Shown: positions 36,217-43,768 of the stretch, one piece after another
How the letters are laid out: each line of letters begins with the position of its first letter
Numbering within the stretch: position 1 is the first letter of the stretch
Assembly: GCF_009720525.1 (NCBI RefSeq)
Contig: NZ_CP043930.1
Coordinates: forward strand, 1,116,001-1,180,000
Length of the DNA stretch: 64,000 bases
Direction of reading: 5' to 3'
DNA from: Gimesia benthica
GTDB taxonomy: Bacteria > Planctomycetota > Planctomycetia > Planctomycetales > Planctomycetaceae
The notes under the pieces: generated by a model
Told to the model about the DNA's origin: nothing
Databases searched by the model: none
What the model saw: only the letters and a program-made list of their open reading frames with translations
Made by a program: the position numbers and the translations under genes

Positions 36217-37593
36217 ATGCAAAATAAAAATCTCCCCCCTGAGAATAAGAACAGCAAGCTGACGCGACGTGATTTCATTGCAGCTGCCAGTACTGCTTTT
36301 ATTGTGCCGACTATCGTTCCCAATTCTGTCTTTGGTGCGAATGCCCCCAGTAACCGCGTCAACATCGCACAGATTGGTTGTGGAAATCAGAGTCGTGCCG
36401 ACTTGCCCGGCATGTTGCGGCTCGCTGATGCTCAGGTGGTTGCCGTCTGCGACGTCAACAAAGCCAGTGGCGGATATGCTCGTAAAGAGCATTTTCTGGG
36501 ACGCGATCCCGCTCAGAAAAAAGTGAATGAGTACTATGCCCAAAAAACGCGTTCGGGGAAGTACAAGGGATGTGATGCCTACAGCGACTTTCGTGATGTT
36601 CTGGCACGCGAAGACATCGATGCGGTCATGATCACTTTGCCCGATCATTGGCATGCGTTGGCGACTGTAAAAGCCTGTGAAGCTGGCAAAGACGTCTATT
36701 GCCAGAAACCCATGTCACTCACCGTTCATGATGGTCAGCAGATGATCAAAGCGGTCCGCAAGCACAATCGTATTTTACAGACCGGCTCTCAGTATCGCTC
36801 GAATAAAGTTGTGCGACGCATGTGTGAACTGGTACGCAATGGTCGCATCGGCGAGGTCAAACGCGTGGTTTCTATTATTAATAGCAGTGGTGCAGGACCG
36901 GGCCCAGGTTGGCAGGAAATGCCGGTACCCGCTGGATTTGATTATAACATGTGGTTAGGCCCCGCACCGCTGGCCCCCTATCACAGCGATCGCTGCTTCT
37001 ACCGTTTCCGTTTCCACCTCGATTATTCAGGGGGACAGGTCACCAACACCGGTGCGCATTCAACCGATATCATCCAGTGGGCGCTGGACATGGACGGCAC
37101 TGGCCCGGTGGAATTCGAGAACCAACCAGGGGTCGTTTGGCCGCCCAAAGGGCATCTATACACCACCGCGATGAAAACCGACTTTCGCGCACGCTACGCC
37201 AACGGGATTGAGTTTATCTGTCGTACACAGGAACCTGGGTTCGGAGCCCGCATCGAGGGCACCGATGGCTGGGTTCAATTCAGTGTCAACAATATGCGCG
37301 AGGTGGAAGCATCCTCGGATGCCATCAAAAATACGGTGATCGCAGCTGATGAGATTCACCTGCCCGTCAGCGAGAATCATTACCAGAACTTCATTGACTC
37401 CGTCAAGTCGCGGAAAGAACCCATCGAACCCGTTGAGGTCGGACATTCTACCGCCAGTATTTGTCACCTGGGTAACATCGCCATGCGGCTGAAACGAAAA
37501 CTAAAGTGGGACCCGGAGAAAGAACAGTTCATCGGTGATGACGAAGCCAACCGGATGCTGCAACGCCCCTATCGCGAGCCCTGGAAAATCTGA
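36217..37593 (+). CDS. Gfo/Idh/MocA-family oxidoreductase with Tat signal
   Basis: 458 aa. The N-terminus contains LTRRDFIAAASTAFIVPTIV, a twin-arginine signal, so the enzyme is exported folded with its cofactor. The Rossmann fold starts VNIAQIGCGNQSRADLPGML. The dehydrogenase motif is CQKPMSLTVHDG, a variant of the usual EKP with the Lys kept. A conserved His region lies in TNTGAHSTDIIQWALD, and the C-terminus IAMRLKRKLKWDPEKEQF is typical of planctomycete paralogues. These act on sugars or inositols with NAD(P). The substrate cannot be deduced. The gene starts about 160 bases after the IS3 element. Confidence 0.9.
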   Translation: MQNKNLPPENKNSKLTRRDFIAAASTAFIVPTIVPNSVFGANAPSNRVNIAQIGCGNQSRADLPGMLRLADAQVVAVCDVNKASGGYARKEHFLGRDPAQKKVNEYYAQKTRSGKYKGCDAYSDFRDVLAREDIDAVMITLPDHWHALATVKACEAGKDVYCQKPMSLTVHDGQQMIKAVRKHNRILQTGSQYRSNKVVRRMCELVRNGRIGEVKRVVSIINSSGAGPGPGWQEMPVPAGFDYNMWLGPAPLAPYHSDRCFYRFRFHLDYSGGQVTNTGAHSTDIIQWALDMDGTGPVEFENQPGVVWPPKGHLYTTAMKTDFRARYANGIEFICRTQEPGFGARIEGTDGWVQFSVNNMREVEASSDAIKNTVIAADEIHLPVSENHYQNFIDSVKSRKEPIEPVEVGHSTASICHLGNIAMRLKRKLKWDPEKEQFIGDDEANRMLQRPYREPWKI

Positions 37594-37771
37594 AACGGAG
37601 ACCGTGTTCCCAGTAGAGGCTTTCGATCAGATATATTTGTGGGTTCGTGTATTTCGTGGCTAGCAAAAAAGCAAATGTAAATTCTTGACATTTCAGGTGG
37701 TTCAAAGATGGAAACAAGTTATTTAACAGACTCATCTACATAATCCTATTGTCGCCCTCAGGGCAGGTCAG

Positions 37772-38446
37772 TTATGTTGCGTCAAAATCGAAGTCGAAAT
37801 CGAAGTCGAAGTCGCTATGATTACGTAAGACAGAACCGTGTGTGCTGTTCTTCTGCCAGACAAATATTTCCAGGGGAGGCAGGTTCCAGAGAACCACGGA
37901 GCGATGCTTTGGCTGACCGAAATATTCGAATGCCAGATCGCAGACCCTACTGCGGAACTGATAGGTGACAAAGCTCCCGCCAGGCGCTAAGGTGTCATAA
38001 ATCGATTCAATCAGGGAATGCCCCTCTTCGGGAGACATTACTGAAAAAGGTACCCCGGAAACAATCACATCGGGAGACGCAAGCTGGTAATGTTTGAGGA
38101 TCTCCCGTAGATTTAATGCTGATCCTTTTTCAACAATCAATCGAGAATCTGTGAGCCGCCGAACCTGGTTCACGAATTCATTGACGACTTCAATACAAAG
38201 CAGAATAGACTGCTGAGGTAGTTGATTAAGCAGTGCCCGCGTGGTTTCTCCGGTGCCCGGCCCCAATTCAACAACCACCTGAGCAGCCTGCAGACACTCC
38301 AGTGAACTCAGTTTTCGCTGCAGGTAAATGGAACTCGGAAGAAACGAAGCCACCCGTAATGGATTCTCAAGAAAACCACGCAGAAAACAAGGTAGTATGG
38401 AGGGACGTGGAGAATCAGCTTCAATGAATGATCGAGAATTATCCAT
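37772..38446 (-). CDS. SAM-dependent methyltransferase (PmtA/KsgA-like)
   Basis: 224 aa. Motif I is VVELGPGTGETTRALLNQL, followed by ILLCIEVVNEFVNQV, LIVEKGSALNLREIL, DVIVSGVPFSVM and LAPGGSFVTYQF. The order fits class I methyltransferases, and the GVPFS motif resembles phosphatidylethanolamine N-methyltransferases and related rRNA enzymes. It may methylate phospholipid head groups. The C-terminus is an unusual Asp-Phe repeat encoded by a hexanucleotide repeat (37781-37814). The start ATG 38446 has no strong ribosome-binding site. It is on the minus strand upstream of no obvious operon partner. Confidence 0.75.
   Translation of the reverse strand: MDNSRSFIEADSPRPSILPCFLRGFLENPLRVASFLPSSIYLQRKLSSLECLQAAQVVVELGPGTGETTRALLNQLPQQSILLCIEVVNEFVNQVRRLTDSRLIVEKGSALNLREILKHYQLASPDVIVSGVPFSVMSPEEGHSLIESIYDTLAPGGSFVTYQFRSRVCDLAFEYFGQPKHRSVVLWNLPPLEIFVWQKNSTHGSVLRNHSDFDFDFDFDFDAT
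37781..37814 (-). repeat. Hexanucleotide tandem repeat coding for (Asp-Phe)n
   Basis: Five to six units of the type TCGAAR-GT/AT lie at the 3' end of the methyltransferase gene and encode alternating Asp and Phe. A six-base unit keeps the frame, so unit gain or loss would only vary the tail length. Confidence 0.8.
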
Positions 38447-38734
38447 ACTGAATATTTCTTAGGTTAGTATCACCAAGCTCTGAATTACGCGAATCAAATT
38501 TAGCAATGATTCCCAGAGATCTGATGCGGAATTCATTGTTCGCTACTTAAACGCAGTTAAACAGTATGTCATCCCCATGGTCTTTATTACCAGATCTTAT
38601 CAGAAAAAGGACAAGACTGTGTCGAGCATCCCGGCATATAGTATTTCTTTATGTACCCGTTCGGACAGGTTAGAGATAAAACGGTCAACTCATTGTTCCC
38701 AGAAAAATAGATACTACTTTGGACTTTATCAGCT

Positions 38735-39661
38735 TCAGCTTGTTACAGGTGAAACAAAATCTGCAGGTTTGACTGCCAAAACAGAACAGTTGATTTGTGG
38801 AAGTAATTTTTCCGCTGTATTCCCTATTATCAATCCACTAATGCCCGTACGTGCGATGGTGCCCATAACAAGCAGCTCGATACTGTGCTTTTCCACCAGA
38901 CTCAAAACTGCGATATCAGGTGGTGTGGAAGTGACGATGTGTATCTGTGGATGAGTTTTCAGCTGGAAATCAGTAAGCTGAGATTCGATATGGCGTTTGA
39001 CTTCGAGCGGAGTTTTCAGATTGCTTTCCTCATGCTGGAAAGTAGAATGCCAGGAGTCAAATTCCGAATGTTCCTGTGAGTGAACTACATGGAGTTCCGA
39101 GCCGTGTAATTCCGCCATGGCGGCCCCTAGCTCCAGAGCGAGATCGCCAACAGGACGCAAGCAATGTGCAACCAGGATCGATTTAATCTGTGAATCTGAT
39201 TGTGGCTGTGTAATCCATACAGGAGATGGACATAGTCTCAAGAGCTTCACACCAGTGCTGCCCAGCAATATTGATTTGAACGGGCCCAGATGTCGGGTTC
39301 CCGCTATCACCATATCGTATCCATCATGTACCACCTTCAGAATTATCTGTCGCCAGCTTCTGCCGAAACAGACCTCACTGTCAGCCTTGATTCCTGATTC
39401 TTTCGCTTGCGAAACCAGCCTGTTCAAGATTTCTTGAGCAGTTGTGACTATAGAGTCCTTCTCATTAGACTCTTCAATCATCCGTTGAGTTTCAGCAGAA
39501 ACATCCAGGGTAAAAAAGAATGTGAGCTCTGCAGAATTCGATCCGGCCAACCAGATGGCGCGCTCTACCGCTTCCTGAGAGGCAGGTGAAACCTCATCTG
39601 AAACGAGGTGATCTCCTGATGACAGGTCAACACCCACTAGAATTTTTTTAAACCGCTGCAT
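38735..39661 (-). CDS. Tandem universal stress protein (UspA, two domains)
   Basis: 308 aa with two UspA folds. The first starts FKKILVGVDLSSGDH and ends with MVIAGTRHLGPFKSILLGST and CPSPVWITQP. The second starts IKSILVAHCLRPVGD and ends with ELLVMGTIARTGISGLIIGN and TAEKLLPQINCSVLAVKP. The G-x2-G-x9-G(S/T) ATP-binding pattern is present in domain 2 and near-complete in domain 1. Usp proteins support survival under starvation, hypoxia or oxidative stress. It is a single gene on the minus strand next to csrA and the two-component pair. Confidence 0.9.
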   Translation of the reverse strand: MQRFKKILVGVDLSSGDHLVSDEVSPASQEAVERAIWLAGSNSAELTFFFTLDVSAETQRMIEESNEKDSIVTTAQEILNRLVSQAKESGIKADSEVCFGRSWRQIILKVVHDGYDMVIAGTRHLGPFKSILLGSTGVKLLRLCPSPVWITQPQSDSQIKSILVAHCLRPVGDLALELGAAMAELHGSELHVVHSQEHSEFDSWHSTFQHEESNLKTPLEVKRHIESQLTDFQLKTHPQIHIVTSTPPDIAVLSLVEKHSIELLVMGTIARTGISGLIIGNTAEKLLPQINCSVLAVKPADFVSPVTS

Positions 39662-39941
39662 GAGTTCTGATCTACTCCATCCTTAATAGTGGATTGTTGC
39701 CCCTGAGGGTGATTTTCAGGTACCAGATCATATTGCTACCTGAAATACTTCTAAAAATCATCCTTTTATCAACCATTCAGTATATTTTTCGATGAATCAT
39801 GATTCAACCAAATCCAGACCTTAGTAGTCGTGGCGGGGAATTGGCTATGCGACATGATAAGAAAATATCCCTCCCAGAGACTCCAAGGAATGGACAAACG
39901 GATCTGTATCATGCTGATGGCCGCAGTGACTGAGACCAGAG

Positions 39942-40142
39942 CTAAGACACCCGGGTGGGACAACTTTCTTCAAGCAAGGCCTTCCTATTGCCTGATTGAG
40001 AAAGATCGTTCCGGCGGATGATGACATCTGCCGGTGCAGTCACTCCCAGTTTCACTCGTTTCCCGCGAATCGAAACCACTGTCAGCTCGATGTTATCACT
40101 GATAACAACTCTTTCACCACGCTTACGAGTCAGGACCAGCAT
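39942..40142 (-). CDS. csrA: Carbon storage regulator CsrA
   Basis: 66 aa from ATG 40140-40142, with GGGAGGAG just upstream. The frame is open further upstream but CsrA begins here. MLVLTRKRGERVVISDNIEL and TVVSIRGKRVKLGVTAPADV match CsrA/RsmA, the dimeric RNA-binding protein that blocks translation at GGA hairpins. The C-terminal part is a little divergent (IIRRNDLSQSGNRKA instead of a typical VHRxEI). It follows the BON protein gene by 44 bases on the same strand and is probably in one operon with it. Confidence 0.93.
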   Translation of the reverse strand: MLVLTRKRGERVVISDNIELTVVSIRGKRVKLGVTAPADVIIRRNDLSQSGNRKALLEESCPTRVS

Positions 40143-40186
40143 TGTACTCCTCCCAAAACTGGAAACGTTATGAGTGCCTGTTGAGA

Positions 40187-40606
40187 TTACTGCGCAACTT
40201 TCCGCGAATGGCCTGAGCGCCTCTCTATCGGTTGCTGCGGGACGACTTCCACAAAATTCAATAATTTTATGAAGCCGGGAACATTTCGGACGGTTTCTTG
40301 AGCTACCTGCTTCTGATGCCAAGATGTTACCTGGCCACGCAGGATCAGAACCTCTGCTTGTGCTTCACATTCCAGGCAACGTATCTCTCCGTAATCACTG
40401 GAATGTAATAGATGACGAGCACCGGCGGCGGACAAGCTGCACACCCCTCTTTCGCCAGCGCTCGCCGGGAGAGTTTCGAGAGAAGGCTGCCCCTTTGTGA
40501 GCTCTGTCTCTGTTTGATGCCCGGTATTCATGGAAGTCCTGCGTTTGCTACCTGCGTGAGCATCTAAGTCAATCATATTCATTTGGTTCAAAGTGGCAGT
40601 ACTCAT
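40187..40606 (-). CDS. BON-domain protein
   Basis: 139 aa. ATG 40606 follows AGGGAGGATTGTA. The N-terminal half is polar and probably disordered. Residues about 60-125 fit a BON domain: ARHLLHSSDYGEIRCLECEA, AEVLILRGQVTSWHQKQVAQ and ETVRNVPGFIKLLNFVEVV. BON domains bind lipids or proteins and are common in stress proteins such as OsmY. No signal peptide is seen. It is upstream of csrA in the same direction, so it may be co-expressed in the stress cluster. Confidence 0.7.
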   Translation of the reverse strand: MSTATLNQMNMIDLDAHAGSKRRTSMNTGHQTETELTKGQPSLETLPASAGERGVCSLSAAGARHLLHSSDYGEIRCLECEAQAEVLILRGQVTSWHQKQVAQETVRNVPGFIKLLNFVEVVPQQPIERRSGHSRKVAQ

Positions 40607-40938
40607 TACAATCCTCCCTGCTAATTGATCAAAGTTTGTTTTGCAACCAGTTCACTTCTAGTGTCTAACCGCTGTTACCACTATCGCAGATCATCAGAAT
40701 ACTCAGACGATCTGCTTCGGCGAGTTGGGACAGATCTACTGGGATAATCCGTTCTGTTTCTCCAGTGCTCAGCTTAACTGCGACGATTTAAACTGCTGAT
40801 TCCTGAACTATTCTGCCTCTTTTCGTCATAAACATGTTCCTGTTCGCATTACAGCATTGAAACCGCCTACGCCCCTCGCTGTGCGTCAGATTCTCACGCT
40901 TTTTAGTGGCGGAATTCTGACCTCAATGTCGTAAAATT
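40607..40938. other. Divergent regulatory region between BON/csrA and the sensor kinase
   Basis: About 330 bases without a gene. It must hold the promoters of the BON-csrA unit and of the kinase-regulator unit. Short imperfect inverted repeats are present around 40681-40730 (ATCAGAATACTCAGACGAT), but I cannot assign a binding protein. Confidence 0.45.
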
Positions 40939-43029
40939 ATGCATAGCATGGCAACTTCTACAATAGATGTTAACACCATTTCAGGAATGGCGGATTCCGC
41001 TATTCACGGCAGAATTTTGCTTTGTATAATTTTCCTCAAGGTCCTTAATAGAGGTCCCCTTTCGGGCTCATCTAAAACCGTTTTCAGCGAGAAGCACGTC
41101 CAGGCTATGGTTGAGAAACAACATCGGCAAATGCAATTGGAAGACGAATTCCGCTACCATCAATTACGAGACGCCGTCGCCGACTATCACTACCACGTTC
41201 TGCTGGAAAACGGACATATTCTTGAAAAGCAACATGGGCCGAAGTGCGCTGCTATCACCGGCTATCGGCCCGAGGAATACGCCGCAACTCCCCGTCTGTG
41301 GATCGACCTTGTCCATGAGGGCGATCGACCTGCTATCGAACGACAAATTGAACTGGTCCTTTCAGGGGAACAGCCAAAGCCGTCTGAATTCCGTATCCGA
41401 CGCAAAGATGGACAGCTCCGCTGGCTCAGGAAACTGATCATTCCTTACTATGATGCTGACGGTCAGTTAACCGCCTATGACGCGCTGTTGCGGGATATCA
41501 CAGAAACAAAACTTGCACAGCAATCTCTTCGACAAAGTGAAGAAAATTATCGCTTACTCTTTGACGACGACCTCACAGGAGATTATCTCGCCACGCCTGA
41601 AGGTGAAATTCTGCTGTGCAATCGTGCGTTTGTCGACATGTTCGGTTTTGCAAGTCAGGAACAGGCTGTCGGTAGTAGTCTACAGGACTTTTACTCAGAT
41701 CCTTATTCATGGGCTGCGTTCATCGAGAGAATCCGTGATATGGGGGCGCTCGATCGATTTGAACGCATTACACGTCGCAACGACGGCAAAGCCCTGCATG
41801 TTGTTGAGACCGTCATCGGAACCTTCGATGAACAGGGAAATCTTATCCGACTCAAAGGGTATGTCTTCGATGATACCCACTCCCGGGTTGAGAACGCCAA
41901 GCTCCGGCAACGCACGATTGATCTGGAAGAAGCTGTGCAGCAGCGCACGAGGGAAATACGAGCGGAACGCAGCCATCTTGAAGCGATTCTGGATTCGGCC
42001 CTTGACGCGATCATCTCGATAGACAGCCAGGGGGTGATCCAGACCATAAATCGTTCTGCGGAGAGATTGTTCGGTTATACCCGGAATGAAATGATCAACC
42101 AGAACGTGAGTATGCTCATGCCGGCTCCTTATAGCGAAGAGCACGACAGCTATATTAAACGGTATCTACAAACCGGCAAACCCCGAATTCTCGACTCAGT
42201 CCGTGAACTTGTTGGTCGCCGGAAAGATGGCTCGACATTTCCCATCGAAATTTCGATCACAGAAGTCGATCATCTGCAGGTATTCACCGGGATTGTCCAC
42301 GACATCTCCGAACGCAAACAGCTTCAGGCTCACGTTCTGCAGATTGCTGAGGATGAACAGCGACGAATCGGGCAGGAACTGCATGATGGGATTGGTCAGG
42401 AATTGACTGGACTGGCTTTGTTTGCAGGCACGCTTGTCGAACTTCTGGATGCGATTCCAGAGGAATCGAACGAAGAAACTGCACGCCACTTACAAACAGC
42501 TGAGTTTTCCCGACTGCGGGCTTTAGCTGCGAGAATCTCCTCACAACTCAATGAGACGAATGTGCATGTCAGGCGTCTGGCCCATGGCGTAATGCCTGTG
42601 CAGATTGAGCCTCGTGGATTGCAGGCGGCACTCGCAGAGCTCTCAGCCTCGATTAATACACATCCTCGCGTCACATGCCGGTTCGAGTCCTCAGCAAGCG
42701 TCGTGCTTGCCGACAATGCCACAGCCACCCACTTGTATCGAATCGCACAGGAGGCGACCAGTAACTCTCTGCGCCACAGTCAAGCCACAGAAATCAGTAT
42801 TATATTAGAAGGTGACGAAGATTATGTCGTACTTGAAGTGAACGATAACGGCATTGGAATCAGACCTGACAAAGACGGGGATCAATCGAATCAAGGGATG
42901 GGAATGGGGTTAAGGACCATGCAGTATCGATGTGGAGTCGCAGGTGGAACATTCCACATAGAAGCCGATCCCTGCGGCGGGACATCAATCAGATGTCTCG
43001 TACCGACCAAACTGATCAAGGAGTGCTAA
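40939..43029 (+). CDS. PAS-domain sensor histidine kinase with FixL-like haem-PAS signature
   Basis: 696 aa; the exact start is uncertain because no strong ribosome-binding site precedes ATG 40939. Three PAS domains follow at about 75-200, 205-320 and 345-460. The third contains EEHDSYIKRY with His402 and DSVRELVGRRKDG with Arg422. These match the haem ligand His200 and the oxygen-sensing Arg220 of Bradyrhizobium FixL, with the same 20-residue spacing. The kinase part is of the HisKA_3 type (NarX/DegS-like), with phosphoacceptor His482 in RIGQELHDGIGQEL and an ATPase domain with NDNGIGI and GMGMGLRTM. No membrane segment is clear. The regulator gene follows after two bases. Confidence 0.88.
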   Translation: MHSMATSTIDVNTISGMADSAIHGRILLCIIFLKVLNRGPLSGSSKTVFSEKHVQAMVEKQHRQMQLEDEFRYHQLRDAVADYHYHVLLENGHILEKQHGPKCAAITGYRPEEYAATPRLWIDLVHEGDRPAIERQIELVLSGEQPKPSEFRIRRKDGQLRWLRKLIIPYYDADGQLTAYDALLRDITETKLAQQSLRQSEENYRLLFDDDLTGDYLATPEGEILLCNRAFVDMFGFASQEQAVGSSLQDFYSDPYSWAAFIERIRDMGALDRFERITRRNDGKALHVVETVIGTFDEQGNLIRLKGYVFDDTHSRVENAKLRQRTIDLEEAVQQRTREIRAERSHLEAILDSALDAIISIDSQGVIQTINRSAERLFGYTRNEMINQNVSMLMPAPYSEEHDSYIKRYLQTGKPRILDSVRELVGRRKDGSTFPIEISITEVDHLQVFTGIVHDISERKQLQAHVLQIAEDEQRRIGQELHDGIGQELTGLALFAGTLVELLDAIPEESNEETARHLQTAEFSRLRALAARISSQLNETNVHVRRLAHGVMPVQIEPRGLQAALAELSASINTHPRVTCRFESSASVVLADNATATHLYRIAQEATSNSLRHSQATEISIILEGDEDYVVLEVNDNGIGIRPDKDGDQSNQGMGMGLRTMQYRCGVAGGTFHIEADPCGGTSIRCLVPTKLIKEC

Positions 43030-43031
43030 AC

Positions 43032-43691
43032 ATGTCTATGCAAAGCATGCCTGCGAGAATCCTGATCATCGATGACCACCCCTTGGTCCGTGAAGCCCTG
43101 GCAACGCGCATCAATTTTCATGCTGACATGGAGGTCTGCGGTGAAGCAGGTACCGAAGAGGAAGCAATTTCACTGGTTTGTCAATTGAGTCCTGATCTGG
43201 TACTTGTTGATATCGCTCTGAAAAGTGGGCACGGTATCGAGCTTGTCAAGCAGATCAAACTGAGACACCCCAAAGTTAAGACTCTCGTCGTTTCCGGATT
43301 TCAGGAGTCACTGTATGCAGAGCGCGCTCTGCGCGCAGGAGCACTGGGCTACCTGAACAAGCAGGAATCTAATGAAAAAGTAATCGATGCGATCCACACT
43401 GTGCTGCGCGGAGAGCACTTTGTGAGTCCTGATATCAGCCAGAGGCTGATCAACCAGTCGCTGGGTTGCGTGGAAGCAGCAAAGACCCCGATCGAGAGAC
43501 TTACTGATCGAGAGCTCGAAATCTTCCGGCTGATTGGTGAAGGCCTCACCAGTGGCATGATCGCAGAGCAACTGTTCCTGAGCCCTCACACCATCGATTC
43601 TCACCGTAACAATATCAAACGCAAGCTGGGTCTCAATAATGCTGCTGAGATGTCCCGCTCTGCTGTTCAATGGCTGCTGGAAAACGGGTAA
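43032..43691 (+). CDS. LuxR/NarL-family response regulator
   Basis: About 219 aa from ATG 43032, which follows AAGGAG with eight bases of spacing. The overlapping upstream frame is not used. The receiver domain has ILIIDDHPLVREAL, the phosphoacceptor Asp60 in LVLVDIAL, and VVSGFQES and GYLNKQES. The C-terminal HTH has LTDRELEIFRLIGEGLTSGM and LSPHTIDSHRNNIKRKLGL. It is the partner of the PAS kinase (stop and start two bases apart) and should control transcription in response to the kinase signal, plausibly oxygen. Confidence 0.93.
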   Translation: MSMQSMPARILIIDDHPLVREALATRINFHADMEVCGEAGTEEEAISLVCQLSPDLVLVDIALKSGHGIELVKQIKLRHPKVKTLVVSGFQESLYAERALRAGALGYLNKQESNEKVIDAIHTVLRGEHFVSPDISQRLINQSLGCVEAAKTPIERLTDRELEIFRLIGEGLTSGMIAEQLFLSPHTIDSHRNNIKRKLGLNNAAEMSRSAVQWLLENG

Positions 43692-43768
43692 ACATGAATC
43701 TGTAACTTCCCAGTAAGTCCTGCTCATTCCGAGATGTAATCAGACTGCCATACTGATGAAGGAAGCCC

